Made by a program: the position numbers and the translations under genes
Source: Pandoraea captiosa
GTDB taxonomy: Bacteria; Pseudomonadota; Gammaproteobacteria; Burkholderiales; Burkholderiaceae
Assembly: GCF_902459775.1 (NCBI RefSeq)
Contig: NZ_CABPSQ010000008.1
Coordinates: 62,001-126,000, forward strand
DNA length: 64,000 nucleotides
Direction of reading: 5' to 3'
Shown: positions 35,657 through 45,438 of the stretch, one piece after another
Layout: each line of letters opens with the position of its first letter
How positions within the stretch are numbered: position 1 is the first letter of the stretch
The notes under the pieces: generated by a model
Told to the model about the DNA's origin: nothing
The model's input: the letters and a program-made list of their open reading frames with translations, nothing else
The model's database searches: none

Positions 35657-37159
35657 TCACATGGCGAACCACCGACGCAGCGCGTCCGTCAGGCCGTCCG
35701 TGCCATCGCCTTCACCGCACCAGGCAATGCATGCGTCCGGGCGCAGCAGCATGGAAGGTCCGTCGCTCACCGGTACGCATCGCACATTGGGTGTCAGCGA
35801 GGCGACGACTTGCGACGCGCGCTGCCTCGGCGTGGCATCGAGCAACACGCCGTTCCCCGCTTGCATGGCGTCGTAAAGATAGACGCCTTCCGAGAGTTGC
35901 CAGTCGCCCGCCAGTCGTCCAACGTCGGGGTGCGGCGGATGCGGAGTTCCAAGATCGTAACGCGTGGATACGCCCGTCATCATCTCGCCGATGTACCGGT
36001 TCACGTCGTCGAAGTCCATGAGCTTCGCGATCAGTTCGCGCATGGCGCCGGACTGCGGGTCGGGCCGCAGAATCGCTACCTGCGCCCGCGTATTGGCGAG
36101 CACGGCCTCGGCCACCGGTCGACGCTCCGCGGTGTATGTCGCCAGCAGGCTGCGCGGCATGTCGCCGCGAACGACCGCCGCGAGCTTCCAGCCGAGGTTG
36201 GCGGCGTCGAGCAGACCAAGACTCAGCCCTTGCCCGCCGAAGGGCGAATGGACATGCGCGGCGTCGCCTGCGAGGAACACCCGTCCTTGCTGGTAGGTGT
36301 CGACCAGACGCGTGTTGTCGGCCCATCGGTTCGCGCTGTGCAGTCGGTTCACGCGTACGTCCTGTGCGCTGGTCCGGCGCAGCACCGCCTCGATTTCATC
36401 CCGGGTGACCGGTGCCCGACGATCCTTGGGCGGACCCGAGAAGTCCAGCATGAACAGACGCCCCGGGACCGGGCCGTAACAGAACACTCCGTGTGGCGTA
36501 CGGTTCCAGCCGACCGGACCCAACCGTTCAGGATGGTCGACGTCAGCAGTGGCCTGATAGAACGTTAATGTCGGTTCGGTGCCTGGAAACGCAAAACCGC
36601 ACAACTTGCGTACTGTGCTGCGTCCACCGTCGCATCCGACCAGGTAGCTCGCCCGGGCACGGCCAACGCCGTGTGGTGAGACCCACGTCACGTCGACGGC
36701 GTCGTCCGACACCTCGATGCCGGTGATCTCATGTTCGCGGCGTACGTCGACGCCCAACGCCTGCGCTCGCTCGCCCAACATCGCTTCGAGGCTTGGTTGA
36801 TCGACGTGACGGGGTCGACGTTCGGGGTCGGCCTGCGCGTCACGCCGAATGAGGGAAAGCCCGGCGAAATGCCCATTAAACTTCGAAGCACGTACGCGCA
36901 GGTCCGAGCCGGTCTGTTCGGAAAACACGCGCATAGCCTCGGCGTTACGTGCCTGCGCCTGCTCGATGGCCACGCGCATGCCGCGTCGCAGCAGGGCCTC
37001 GGCGGCCAACGGTCCGAACGAGAGGGCCTTCATCGCCTCGCTGGGCGCGGCCAGCCGTTCGAGTACCAGCACGCGGGCGCCGCCGAGCGTGAGTTCGATC
37101 GCGCTCAACAGACCGACCGGACCGGCGCCCGCAATGACAACATCGATGTGGTTTATCAT
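35657..37159 (-). CDS. FAD-dependent aromatic hydroxylase-type monooxygenase
   Basis: 500-residue group A flavoprotein monooxygenase (PHBH fold). It has DVVIAGAGPVGLLSAIEL (FAD Rossmann) at the N-terminus, the GCDGGRSTVRK (DG) motif near residue 175 and GDAAHVHSPFGGQGLSLGLLD (GD motif) near 295. The C-terminal thioredoxin-like domain resembles that of RdmE/MhpA-type enzymes. It probably uses NAD(P)H and O2 to hydroxylate an aromatic or polyketide-like substrate that cannot be named. It is divergent from a TetR gene with two operator-like palindromes between them, so it is probably ligand-induced. Confidence 0.9.
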   Translation of the reverse strand: MINHIDVVIAGAGPVGLLSAIELTLGGARVLVLERLAAPSEAMKALSFGPLAAEALLRRGMRVAIEQAQARNAEAMRVFSEQTGSDLRVRASKFNGHFAGLSLIRRDAQADPERRPRHVDQPSLEAMLGERAQALGVDVRREHEITGIEVSDDAVDVTWVSPHGVGRARASYLVGCDGGRSTVRKLCGFAFPGTEPTLTFYQATADVDHPERLGPVGWNRTPHGVFCYGPVPGRLFMLDFSGPPKDRRAPVTRDEIEAVLRRTSAQDVRVNRLHSANRWADNTRLVDTYQQGRVFLAGDAAHVHSPFGGQGLSLGLLDAANLGWKLAAVVRGDMPRSLLATYTAERRPVAEAVLANTRAQVAILRPDPQSGAMRELIAKLMDFDDVNRYIGEMMTGVSTRYDLGTPHPPHPDVGRLAGDWQLSEGVYLYDAMQAGNGVLLDATPRQRASQVVASLTPNVRCVPVSDGPSMLLRPDACIAWCGEGDGTDGLTDALRRWFAM

Positions 37160-37171
37160 ATACTTCGTATA
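37159..37171. promoter_or_regulatory. Operator-like palindrome 1 (TATAC-TTC-GTATA)
   Basis: Perfect 5-bp arms around a three-base centre, overlapping the first base of the monooxygenase start codon; a bound TetR protein would block its expression. Confidence 0.5.
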
Positions 37172-37174
37172 AAT

Positions 37175-37189
37175 ATGTACTTAGTACAT
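37175..37189. promoter_or_regulatory. TetR operator-like palindrome 2 (ATGTACT-T-AGTACAT)
   Basis: Perfect 7-bp arms around a one-base centre, midway between the divergent starts. This is the best candidate operator for the adjacent TetR regulator. Confidence 0.7.
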
Positions 37190-37213
37190 GTAAACTAGGT
37201 CATCAGGAGCGAC

Positions 37214-37852
37214 ATGTCAACGCCGAGCGATTTGAGATCACGCAAGCGCCTTGCCACGCGGCAAGGCATTTCCAATGCTGCGACGCGGCTTTTCCATGAG
37301 CATGGCTTCGATCACGTAACGGTGGATCAGATCGCTGCGGCGGCCGATGTCGGGCGCATGACGGTCTTCAACCACTTCCCGCGCAAGGAAGACATGTTTT
37401 TCGACCGGGACGAGGAGGGACGGGAAGCGCTGCGCGACGCGATACGCGCACGGGAGGCCGGTGTGTCGCCGCTCGAAGCGTTGCGTTTGCTCGCACACCG
37501 GTTGGTGGCGCAGGGCAGCCCGTTCGTCGACTTTTCGGCCCGGAGTCAGGCATTCGTGCGCACCATCGAGGGCAGCGAGACGCTCAAGGCGCGAGCCCGT
37601 GCCATTCGCGACGAATTGGCCGACGTCGTGGCGCAAGCGCTTGCCGAGAGCGCGGGGCGGCCCCTGACCGACGTGCAGGCCCGGCTGGCGGCCGGTTTGC
37701 TGTTGGCGGCGTGGACGGTGGCGTTCCTTCATGGACACCGGGTTTTCGCCGATACGCAGGACACGTCGCACGCGCAGAAAAGCTTCCTGAGCCTTGTGGA
37801 TCAAGGCGCGATGGGGCTTCAGGCCGCGTTGGCGGACTCCCCGTACGTCTGA
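37214..37852 (+). CDS. TetR-family repressor
   Basis: 212-residue TetR regulator. The N-terminal helix-turn-helix is GISNAATRLFHEHGFDHVTV and DQIAAAADVGRMTVFNHFPRKEDMF, with an all-helical ligand domain after about residue 60. An AGGAG site precedes the ATG. It is divergent from the FAD monooxygenase, its probable target, with a 54-base intergenic region containing two palindromes. Confidence 0.92.
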   Translation: MSTPSDLRSRKRLATRQGISNAATRLFHEHGFDHVTVDQIAAAADVGRMTVFNHFPRKEDMFFDRDEEGREALRDAIRAREAGVSPLEALRLLAHRLVAQGSPFVDFSARSQAFVRTIEGSETLKARARAIRDELADVVAQALAESAGRPLTDVQARLAAGLLLAAWTVAFLHGHRVFADTQDTSHAQKSFLSLVDQGAMGLQAALADSPYV

Positions 37853-38013
37853 GTGGGCGCCGCTCGACGCGGGGCGTGCCGGCGGAATTCATCAGCACAA
37901 ATTCTCTAATCCTTATTCCGGCATAAACAAAAGCGAAAATATTATTTTTAATTATTTAGACGCCCCCATAGACTGGCCTCCTACACACGAGAAGCAAACA
38001 AGGAGTGCAAGTC

Positions 38014-39045
38014 ATGAGCAAAGCAGCACGGGGATGGAAAGCTAAGAAGCTGGCAGTCGCACTGGGCGGTCTGGCGTTGGCCGCCAGCATGACGATTCAG
38101 GCGCACGCAGCAAGTCTTTCGCTGCTCAACGTGTCGTACGACCCGACGCGTGAGCTGTACGCCGACTACAACAAGGCTTTCGAAGCCCACTACAAGCAAG
38201 TCTCCGGTGACACCGTCACGGTCAAGGCCTCGCACGGCGGCTCGGGCAAGCAAGCCCGCACCGTGCTCGACGGCGCACCGGCGGATGTGGTCACGCTCGG
38301 CATTTCTGCCGACATCGACGAACTGGCCAGCGCCGGTCTCGTGAACAAGGACTGGCAGAAACGTCTGCCGGACAACGCTACGCCTTACACCTCGACCATC
38401 GTGTTGCTGGTGCGCAAGGGCAACCCGAAGGGCATCAAGGACTGGAACGACCTGGCCAAGCCGGGCATCAGCGTAGTGACGCCGAATCCGAAAACGTCGG
38501 CCGGCGCCCGCTGGAACTACCTCGCGGCATGGCTCTATGCGCTCAAGCAACCGGGCGGCAACGAGCAGAAGGCGCAGGAATTCGTCAAGGCGATCTACAA
38601 GAACGTGGGCGTGCTCGACTCGGGCGCGCGCGGTGCGACGACGACGTTTGTCGAACGCGGCATCGGCGACGTGCTGATCGCGTGGGAAAACGAAGCGCTG
38701 CTGTCCGTGAAGGATCTCGGCCCGGACAAGTTCGACATCGTCGTGCCGTCCTCGTCGATCCTCACGGAGCCGCCGGTGGCCATCGTCGACAAGAACGTCG
38801 ACAAGCATGGCACCCGCAAGGCTGCCGAAGCCTATCTGCAATGGCTGTACTCGCCGCAAGGTCAGGAAATCGCTGCAAAGCACTTCTACCGTCCGCGCTC
38901 GCCGGAAATCGCGAAGAAGTACGAGGCGCAATATCCTAAGCTCAAGCTCTATACGGTAGATGCCGATCTGGGCGGCTGGACGAAGACGCAAGCCAAGCAT
39001 TTCGCAGACGGCGGCATCTTCGATCAGATCTACACCAAGAAGTAA
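38014..39045 (+). CDS. sbp: Periplasmic sulfate-binding protein
   Basis: 343-residue sulfate/thiosulfate-binding protein of the ABC importer. A signal peptide ends near IQAHA-ASL. The mature protein has [48 protein letters not shown] and YLYSPQGQE-like segments typical of Sbp/CysP. AAGGAG eight bases upstream supports ATG 38014 over GTG 38005. The upstream 37890-37965 stretch is very AT-rich, which would suit CysB binding. It is the first gene of sbp-cysT-cysW-cysA. Confidence 0.96.
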   Translation: MSKAARGWKAKKLAVALGGLALAASMTIQAHAASLSLLNVSYDPTRELYADYNKAFEAHYKQVSGDTVTVKASHGGSGKQARTVLDGAPADVVTLGISADIDELASAGLVNKDWQKRLPDNATPYTSTIVLLVRKGNPKGIKDWNDLAKPGISVVTPNPKTSAGARWNYLAAWLYALKQPGGNEQKAQEFVKAIYKNVGVLDSGARGATTTFVERGIGDVLIAWENEALLSVKDLGPDKFDIVVPSSSILTEPPVAIVDKNVDKHGTRKAAEAYLQWLYSPQGQEIAAKHFYRPRSPEIAKKYEAQYPKLKLYTVDADLGGWTKTQAKHFADGGIFDQIYTKK

Positions 39046-39063
39046 TCGGGCAGGGACCATCGC

Positions 39064-39927
39064 ATGAGTACCGCACTGTTTCCTCTGTGGCGCAAGCCAA
39101 GTGCCTTGCCGGGCTTCGGCCTGACGATGGGCTACACCGTCGCGTACCTGAGCCTCGTGGTGCTGGTGCCGCTGCTGATGGTCTTCATCAAGGCAAGCTC
39201 GCTCGATTGGGCGAGCTTTGTCACCGCCGTCGGGTCGCCGCGCGTGCTGGCGTCGTACCGCCTCACGTTCGGCATCTCGCTCGCGGCGGCGTCGCTTAAT
39301 GCCATTTTCGGTTTCATTCTGGCGTGGGTGCTGGTGCGCTACACGTTCCCCGGCAAGCGATTCGTCGACGCGCTGATCGATCTGCCGTTCGCGCTGCCGA
39401 CGTCGGTCGCCGGTATCGTGCTTGCCGCCATCTACGCGCCGAACGGCTGGGTCGGACGCTGGTTCGAACCGCTCGGCATCAAGATCGCCTTCACGCCGCT
39501 GGGCATTTTCGTGGCGCTCACCTTCATCGGGCTGCCTTTCGTCGTGCGGACCCTGCAACCGGTGCTCGAAGAGTTCGAGCGCGAGCAGGAAGAGGCGGCG
39601 GCTTGCCTGGGCGCCACGCGCTGGCAAACGCTGCGTCACGTGATCCTCCCTGCGGTGCTGCCCGCGTTGCTGACCGGTTTCGCGCTGGCGTTTGCGCGCG
39701 CCGTGGGCGAATACGGTTCGGTCATTTTCATCGCGGGCAACATCCCGATGGTCTCGGAGATTACGTCGCTGCTGATCATTACCAAGCTCGAACAATACGA
39801 TTTCGGCGGGGCGGCGGCGCTGGCCGTGGTGATGCTGCTGATTTCGTTCGTGTTGCTGCTCCTGATCAACACGCTGCAATGGTGGCTGCAACGCCGTCAT
39901 TCGGGCCGTCGCGCCAGTGGCGTCTGA
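39064..39927 (+). CDS. cysT: Sulfate ABC transporter permease CysT (CysU)
   Basis: 287-residue inner-membrane permease with about six transmembrane helices. The EAA loop reads EEAAACLGATRWQTLRHVILP near residue 180. LPFALPTSVAGIVLA and ARAVGEYGSVIFIAGN are typical of CysT. It pairs with CysW, lies 18 bases after sbp and precedes cysW by 42 bases. Confidence 0.96.
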   Translation: MSTALFPLWRKPSALPGFGLTMGYTVAYLSLVVLVPLLMVFIKASSLDWASFVTAVGSPRVLASYRLTFGISLAAASLNAIFGFILAWVLVRYTFPGKRFVDALIDLPFALPTSVAGIVLAAIYAPNGWVGRWFEPLGIKIAFTPLGIFVALTFIGLPFVVRTLQPVLEEFEREQEEAAACLGATRWQTLRHVILPAVLPALLTGFALAFARAVGEYGSVIFIAGNIPMVSEITSLLIITKLEQYDFGGAAALAVVMLLISFVLLLLINTLQWWLQRRHSGRRASGV

Positions 39928-39969
39928 CACAAGCCATTCGGTAAGTCATTCGAAGAGAACGTTTCGATC

Positions 39970-40875
39970 ATGTCCGATTCACTCGCACTGTCGCGCGCCT
40001 TGCCGCAAGCCACTTCGGCGCGCAAATCCGATCCGACCGACGAACCCGCGTTCGTCAAGGTCATTCTCATCGGCGTCGCACTGGCGTTCTTCGCCTTGTT
40101 TCTGTTGCTGCCGCTCGCGTCGGTCTTCGTGACTGCGCTGGGCAAGGGTTTCGCGGCCTACTGGGAGGGCCTGACGAATGACGACGCGCTCTCGGCCATT
40201 CGACTGACGTTGCTGATTGCCGTGATTGCCGTGCCGCTGAATCTGGTATTCGGGGTGGCCGCGTCATGGGCGATTGCGCGCTTCGATTTCCGGGGCAAAA
40301 GCATTCTCACCACGCTCATCGACCTGCCGTTTTCGGTGTCGCCGGTCGTGGCGGGGCTGACGTTCCTGCTGATCTTCGGGCGCCAGGGCCCGCTTTGGGG
40401 TTTTCTCGACGCCCACAATCTGAAGATCGTGTTCGCGCTGCCGGGGCTGGTGCTCGCGACGGTGTTCGTGACGTTCCCGTTTGTCGCGCGCGAGCTGATT
40501 CCGCTGATGCAGGCGCAAGGCAGCGAAGAAGAAGAGGCTGCCCGTGTGCTGGGCGCAAGCGGCTGGCAAGTATTCACGCGTGTCACGCTGCCCAAGATCA
40601 AGTGGGGCCTGCTGTACGGCGTGATTCTGTGTAACGCCCGGGCGATGGGCGAGTTCGGCGCGGTCTCGGTCGTCTCGGGGCACATTCGCGGCGAGACGAA
40701 CACGCTGCCGCTGCATGTGGAAATTGAATACAACGACTACCACACGGTGGGCGCATTCGCGGCGGCGTCGATTCTCGCGTTGCTCGCGCTTGCCACGCTG
40801 GCACTGAAGCTGTGGGCCGAGCACAAGCTGGCGCAGGACAAGGCGGCGCGTCGCGCAGACGCCGTGCAGGCCTGA
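39970..40875 (+). CDS. cysW: Sulfate ABC transporter permease CysW
   Basis: 301-residue permease with about six helices and an EAA loop ([22 protein letters not shown]). CysW-specific [26 protein letters not shown] is present. It forms the membrane channel with CysT and is energised by CysA. Confidence 0.96.
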   Translation: MSDSLALSRALPQATSARKSDPTDEPAFVKVILIGVALAFFALFLLLPLASVFVTALGKGFAAYWEGLTNDDALSAIRLTLLIAVIAVPLNLVFGVAASWAIARFDFRGKSILTTLIDLPFSVSPVVAGLTFLLIFGRQGPLWGFLDAHNLKIVFALPGLVLATVFVTFPFVARELIPLMQAQGSEEEEAARVLGASGWQVFTRVTLPKIKWGLLYGVILCNARAMGEFGAVSVVSGHIRGETNTLPLHVEIEYNDYHTVGAFAAASILALLALATLALKLWAEHKLAQDKAARRADAVQA

Positions 40876-40901
40876 AAGCAACGCATCGAGGAACAGGACA
40901 A

Positions 40902-41978
40902 ATGAGCATCCAGGTACAACAGGTTTCGAAGCGCTTCGGCGACTTCAATGCGCTCGACGACGTCAGTCTCGAATTTCCCACGGGTGAACTGGTCGCGCTG
41001 CTCGGGCCGTCGGGTTGCGGCAAGACGACGCTGCTGCGAATCGTTGCCGGGCTGGAGTTCGCCGATGCCGGGCGCGTCGTGCTCAATGGCGAAGATGTCG
41101 CCTCCGTGGGCACGCGTGAGCGTCAGGTCGGTTTCGTGTTCCAGCACTATGCGTTGTTCCGTCACATGACCGTGTTCGAGAACGTGGCGTTCGGCCTGCG
41201 CGTGAAGTCGCGGCGCGATCGTCTCTCGGACGCCCAGATTCGCGCCAAGGTGCATGAATTGCTGGGGCTCGTGCAACTCGACTGGCTCGCCGATCACTAT
41301 CCGGCGGAACTCTCGGGGGGGCAGCGTCAACGTATCGCACTGGCGCGTGCGCTGGCGGTGGAGCCGAAGGTGCTGCTGCTCGACGAGCCGTTCGGCGCCC
41401 TCGACGCCAAGGTGCGCAAGGAATTGCGCAGCTGGCTGCGCCGACTGCACGACGAATTGCACATCACGACGATTTTCGTCACGCACGACCAGGAAGAGGC
41501 GCTGGAAGTCGCCGATCGCATCGTGCTGATGAATCGCGGCAAGGTGGAGCAGATCGGTGCGCCGCAAGATGTCTACGATACGCCGGAAAGCGCCTTCGTC
41601 TACGAGTTTCTCGGTGCGGCGAATCGTCTTTCGGGGCAGTTGCAGACCCATGACTTCATTGCCGACGCCGGTCAGTACCGCGTGACGGTGCACAAGGACG
41701 ATCTGCCGGCCGTGCCGCAGGACGGCCGTGCGATTGCCTACGTGCGGCCTCACGATCTCGCACTGGTGCCCGCCAACGACGGCGGCCCGGGGATTGATGT
41801 GGCCGTGCGCCGCGCGATTCCGCTGGGCGGCACCGTGCGCGTGGAGCTTGCCGCACCGGGCGACGCCGTTTGGGAAGCCGAACTCACGCGCTCGGGGTGG
41901 AAGGCGCTGGGGGCCGACGCCGGCACGACGTTGCGCGCGGTGCCGCGTCAGCTGCGCGTGTTCTCGGCGCAGGCGTGA
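40902..41978 (+). CDS. cysA: Sulfate ABC transporter ATPase CysA
   Basis: 358-residue ATPase. Walker A is GPSGCGKTT (residues 35-43), the signature [15 protein letters not shown] is near 137, Walker [14 protein letters not shown] near 157 and the H-loop VTHDQEEA after it. A C-terminal TOBE-like domain follows from about residue 240. ATG 40902 (MSIQVQQV) gives the family start. It completes the sulfate/thiosulfate importer. Confidence 0.97.
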   Translation: MSIQVQQVSKRFGDFNALDDVSLEFPTGELVALLGPSGCGKTTLLRIVAGLEFADAGRVVLNGEDVASVGTRERQVGFVFQHYALFRHMTVFENVAFGLRVKSRRDRLSDAQIRAKVHELLGLVQLDWLADHYPAELSGGQRQRIALARALAVEPKVLLLDEPFGALDAKVRKELRSWLRRLHDELHITTIFVTHDQEEALEVADRIVLMNRGKVEQIGAPQDVYDTPESAFVYEFLGAANRLSGQLQTHDFIADAGQYRVTVHKDDLPAVPQDGRAIAYVRPHDLALVPANDGGPGIDVAVRRAIPLGGTVRVELAAPGDAVWEAELTRSGWKALGADAGTTLRAVPRQLRVFSAQA

Positions 41979-42103
41979 GCGCGGGCTCGGTCCTCCCAAG
42001 GACACCACGCCGAAGCACACTGAAGCACAACATAACAAGCTGTACGTATTCGATAGTTCTCATAGTCATCACGGACAGACAAGCAACAGGGCGGAGTTAG
42101 ATC

Positions 42104-43042
42104 ATGAATTTCCAGCAATTGCGCTATGTGCGCGAAGCCGTTCGGCAAAACCTCAATCTGACGGAAGCGGCCAGTGCGCTGTACACGTCGCAGTCGGGCG
42201 TGAGCAAGCAGATCAAGGATCTGGAGGACGAACTCGGCGTTGACGTGTTCGTGCGTCGCGGCAAGCGACTCACCGGCCTGACCGAGCCGGGCAAGGCGGT
42301 GCTGCAACTGATCGAGCGCATGTTGCTCGACGCGGAGAACCTGCGCCGTGTGGCGCGTCAGTTCGCGGACCAGGACAGCGGTCATCTCGTGGTGGCGACT
42401 ACTCACACGCAGGCGCGCTATGCGCTGCCGCAGGTGATCAAGCAGTTCACGAGCGTGTACCCGAAGGTGCATCTCGCGTTGCGTCAGGGCAGCCCGCGCC
42501 AGATTGCGCAGATGGTCATCGACGGTGAAGCCGACATCGGTATCACGACCGAGGCGCTCGATCGCTTTCCCGATATCGTCACCTTCCCGTGCTATTCGTG
42601 GCATCACGTGGCGGTCGTTCCGCGGGAGCATCCGCTCGTGGGCCGTGAGAACGTGACGCTTGCCGATATCGCCGAGTATCCGATCATCACCTACGACGGT
42701 GATTTCACCGGTCGCTCGCACGTGGACAAGGCGTTCACGGATCAGGGGCTGGTGCCGGACATCGTGCTCACCGCGCTCGACACGGATGTCATCAAGACGT
42801 ATGTCGAACTGGGGCTGGGCGTGGGGATCGTGGCGGCAATGGCGGTCGATCCGCGCAAGGACCAGGATCTGGCCGTGCTGGAGCTCGACAACGCGTTCGA
42901 GCCGAGTACGACGCGTATCGGTCTGCGTCGCGGTGCGTTCTTGCGCTCGTACGCTTATCGGTTCATCGAGATGCTTGCGCCCGCGCTCAAGGAGCAGGAA
43001 ATCTCCACGCAACTGCGCGAAGCGCTGGAGTTCGCTGCCTGA
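42104..43042 (+). CDS. cysB: CysB-type LysR regulator of sulfur assimilation
   Basis: 312-residue LysR protein of the CysB/Cbl group. The N-terminal MNFQQLRYVREAVRQNLNLTEA with TSQSGVSKQIKDLE is diagnostic. The effector pocket has TTHTQARYALPQVI, where CysB binds sulfate or acetylserine. It activates sulfate-uptake genes, including the operon directly upstream, 125 bases before its start. Whether CysB or Cbl is the better name cannot be settled here. Confidence 0.93.
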   Translation: MNFQQLRYVREAVRQNLNLTEAASALYTSQSGVSKQIKDLEDELGVDVFVRRGKRLTGLTEPGKAVLQLIERMLLDAENLRRVARQFADQDSGHLVVATTHTQARYALPQVIKQFTSVYPKVHLALRQGSPRQIAQMVIDGEADIGITTEALDRFPDIVTFPCYSWHHVAVVPREHPLVGRENVTLADIAEYPIITYDGDFTGRSHVDKAFTDQGLVPDIVLTALDTDVIKTYVELGLGVGIVAAMAVDPRKDQDLAVLELDNAFEPSTTRIGLRRGAFLRSYAYRFIEMLAPALKEQEISTQLREALEFAA

Positions 43043-43097
43043 GTCTGTTCATCCGGTGCTACGGTGCCCGGGCACCGATACCCGCCATCCGATACGG

Positions 43098-43116
43098 TCC
43101 CGCCCCTGTGGCGGGA
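43098..43116 (+). terminator. Weak terminator after cysB
   Basis: Seven-base arms (43098-43104 with 43110-43116) and a five-base loop, followed by TCGATATTTT. A separate perfect 16-base palindrome lies at 43062-43077. Confidence 0.5.
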
Positions 43117-43132
43117 TCGATATTTTCAGCGA

Positions 43133-43161
43133 TTGGGAAGCCGGGCAGTATTGGATACAAT
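43133..43161 (+). promoter_or_regulatory. Asparaginase promoter abutting the start codon
   Basis: TTGGGA (43133-43138) and TACAAT (43156-43161) with a 17-base spacer. Only seven bases separate the -10 box from the ATG, so transcription would begin at or next to the start codon. Confidence 0.7.
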
Positions 43162-43168
43162 CGCTGGC

Positions 43169-44209
43169 ATGACATTGACTTCATTCAACCCCATTCCTCA
43201 TTACACCGTGTCCTCCGGTGAGCTGCCGCGCATTGCGCTGCTGGCCACGGGCGGCACGATCGCGGGTAGCGCGGCCGACGCCACGCGCACCGCCGGTTAT
43301 CAGGCCGGGGCGCTGGGTGTTCAGGATCTGCTCGCCGCAGTGCCCGCCCTGGGCAATGTGGCGCACATTCATGCGGAGCAGGTCGCCCAGATCGACAGCA
43401 AGGACATGTCGGTATCGCTGTGGCAGAAGCTTGCCGCCCGCGTGAATGCCTTGCTGGCCCAGCCCGATGTGGCGGGTGCGGTCATTACCCACGGCACCGA
43501 TACGCTCGAAGAAACCGCGTATTACCTGCATCTCACGGTCAACAGCCGCAAGCCCGTCGTGCTGACGGCCGCGATGCGCCCGGCGACGGCGCTCTCCGCG
43601 GACGGTCCGCTCAATCTGCTCAATGCCGTGCGCGTCGCGACCGATCCGATCTCGGCCGGTCGCGGTGTCATGGTCGCCATCAACAATCAGATTCATTGCG
43701 CGCGCGACGTCGTCAAGACGAGCACCTACAAGGTCGACGCCTTTCACTCGCCGGAAATCGGAGTGCTCGGCTGGGTGCAGGACGAACGCGTTGCGTTCCA
43801 GCGCGCACCGTTGCAGTACCACACCGTCGAGAGCGAGTTCGTCGGCTTGTCCGGCGAGCTGCCTGCGGTGGAAGTGGTGTCGAGCTATGCCGGGGTGTCA
43901 CGCATCGCCGTCGATGCGCTCGTGGACGCCGGCGTGCAGGGCATTGTGGTGGCGGGCACGGGAAACGGCTCGCTTCATGCGTTGCTGCAACAGGCGCTGG
44001 CCGAGGCCGTGCAGCGCGGTGTGACGGTGGTGCGTGCGTCACGCGTGGGCAGCGGTCACGTCATGCACAACGGCGCGGCGCCGGACGACCAGTACGGGTT
44101 CGTGAGCACGGGCAACCTGCATCCGTACAAGGCGCGCGTGTTGCTGATGCTTGCATTGCAGGCCGGCGTGCCGCGCGAGCGCATGCAGAGTCTGTTCGAC
44201 GAATATTGA
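43169..44209 (+). CDS. ansA: L-asparaginase
   Basis: 346-residue asparaginase hydrolysing L-asparagine to aspartate and ammonia. The first active-site Thr is in LLATGGTIAGSA (T30), the second triad motif THGTDTLEETAYYL is near residue 108, and the C-terminal VRASRVGSGHV is typical of the family. No signal peptide is visible with this start, so it should be cytoplasmic even though the sequence type resembles bacterial type II enzymes. No ribosome binding site precedes the ATG, and the promoter abuts it. An upstream in-frame start at 43064 would overlap that promoter and adds non-family residues. Confidence 0.93.
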   Translation: MTLTSFNPIPHYTVSSGELPRIALLATGGTIAGSAADATRTAGYQAGALGVQDLLAAVPALGNVAHIHAEQVAQIDSKDMSVSLWQKLAARVNALLAQPDVAGAVITHGTDTLEETAYYLHLTVNSRKPVVLTAAMRPATALSADGPLNLLNAVRVATDPISAGRGVMVAINNQIHCARDVVKTSTYKVDAFHSPEIGVLGWVQDERVAFQRAPLQYHTVESEFVGLSGELPAVEVVSSYAGVSRIAVDALVDAGVQGIVVAGTGNGSLHALLQQALAEAVQRGVTVVRASRVGSGHVMHNGAAPDDQYGFVSTGNLHPYKARVLLMLALQAGVPRERMQSLFDEY

Positions 44210-44556
44210 GATGGCGACGTCGGGGCGGCGCGGGGTTGCGCCGCCTGACGATGAACGAACGACGGACTAAAGACGAACGAACGACGAACGCGTCCGTACC
44301 CCCAGCTTCCCTGTCACGTTACCCACGTCCGCACAAAAAAATACGGCGCCAGTCGCACTTTCGCTCGACTCGCGCCGCCACGCTCGGCAGGGCGTCTCTC
44401 GACACTATCCTGCCCGCACGCTCAGTTCTCCCTGCTATTGCCTGCTGTGACGGCTTATGCCTGCCGTTGTCTTCGTCTTCTCGCGAACTACGCGGTGAGG
44501 GCGCCCGCCACGCTACCGTGGCGAGGCCTGTCGTTCCGTGATTGCCCGCGGCGGGG
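44210..44556. other. Intergenic region between convergent ansA and glxR
   Basis: 347 bases with no gene. It holds an 8-bp GC-rich hairpin (44224-44231 with 44238-44245) without a T run, an 11-base direct repeat GAACGAACGAC at 44253-44263 and 44275-44285, and the terminator of the glyoxylate genes at 44335-44376. Confidence 0.7.
44335..44376 (-). terminator. Intrinsic terminator of the gcl-hyi-glxR genes
   Basis: On the minus strand, an 11-bp stem with one mismatch (44345-44355 with 44366-44376), a ten-base loop, then TA and a run of seven T. Confidence 0.8.
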
Positions 44557-45438
44557 TCAGGCCACCGTGTGGTTGGCGAGCATTTCCAGCGCGCGCACCA
44601 TGCCCGAGTGATCCCACGCGGCGCCGCCATTGGCAGCACAGGCATTGAACAACTCTTGCGCCGTGGCCGTGTTCGGCAGCGACACGCCGAGCGTCTTCGC
44701 CGTTTGCAGCGCCAGGTTCAGGTCCTTCTGGTGCAGGGCGATGCGGAAGCCCGGCTCGAAGTTGCGCTTGACCATGCGCTCGCCATGCACTTCCAGAATG
44801 CGCGACGAGGCGAAGCCGCCCATCAGCGCCGCACGGACCTTCGCAGGGTCTGCGCCGGCCTTCGAGGCGAACAGCAGGGCTTCGCCCACGGCTTCGATGG
44901 TCAGGGCAACCACGATCTGGTTCGCGACCTTGCACGTCTGGCCGGCACCGCTCTCGCCCACGAGCGTGATGTTCTTGCCCATCAGTTCGAAAAACGGCTT
45001 GACGTCGTCGAAGGCCGCTTGCGAGCCACCGACCATGATCGAGAGCGAGGCGGCCTTGGCGCCGACTTCGCCGCCCGAGACCGGGGCGTCGAGGTATTCG
45101 CAACCCAGCGCCTTGATCTTCTTGGCGTATTCCTTGGTTTCGATCGGCGAGATCGAGCTCATGTCGACGACGATCTTGCCGGCGGTGAGGCCTTCGGCCA
45201 GACCGTCTTCACCGAACAGCACGGCGCCGACGTCCGGGGTGTCCGGCACCATCACGAACACGATATCGGCACGCTTGGCGACCTCCTTGGCCGACGTGCA
45301 GACCGTTGCCTGACCGTCGATCAGGTCTTGCGGGGGCGTACGGCGCTCGTACAGGAAGAGCTTGTGACCAGCGTTCTGCAGATGCTTCGCCATCGGCGCG
45401 CCCATGATGCCCAGACCAATAAAACCGAGTTGTGCCAT
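44557..45438 (-). CDS. glxR: 2-hydroxy-3-oxopropionate (tartronate semialdehyde) reductase
   Basis: 293-residue beta-hydroxyacid dehydrogenase that reduces tartronate semialdehyde to glycerate. IGLGIMGAPMAKHL is the N-terminal Rossmann signature. DAPVSGGEVGAKAASLSIMVGG is the substrate-binding region, and the catalytic Lys is in AGQTCKVANQ. The start at 45438 is the family start. It is third in the gcl-hyi-glxR series, which turns glyoxylate into glycerate. Confidence 0.95.
   Translation of the reverse strand: MAQLGFIGLGIMGAPMAKHLQNAGHKLFLYERRTPPQDLIDGQATVCTSAKEVAKRADIVFVMVPDTPDVGAVLFGEDGLAEGLTAGKIVVDMSSISPIETKEYAKKIKALGCEYLDAPVSGGEVGAKAASLSIMVGGSQAAFDDVKPFFELMGKNITLVGESGAGQTCKVANQIVVALTIEAVGEALLFASKAGADPAKVRAALMGGFASSRILEVHGERMVKRNFEPGFRIALHQKDLNLALQTAKTLGVSLPNTATAQELFNACAANGGAAWDHSGMVRALEMLANHTVA

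Noticed and set aside
37158-37171. Sequence resembling a loxP arm (ACTTCGTATA)
   Set aside because: There is no second arm or recombinase; it is better explained as a short operator palindrome.
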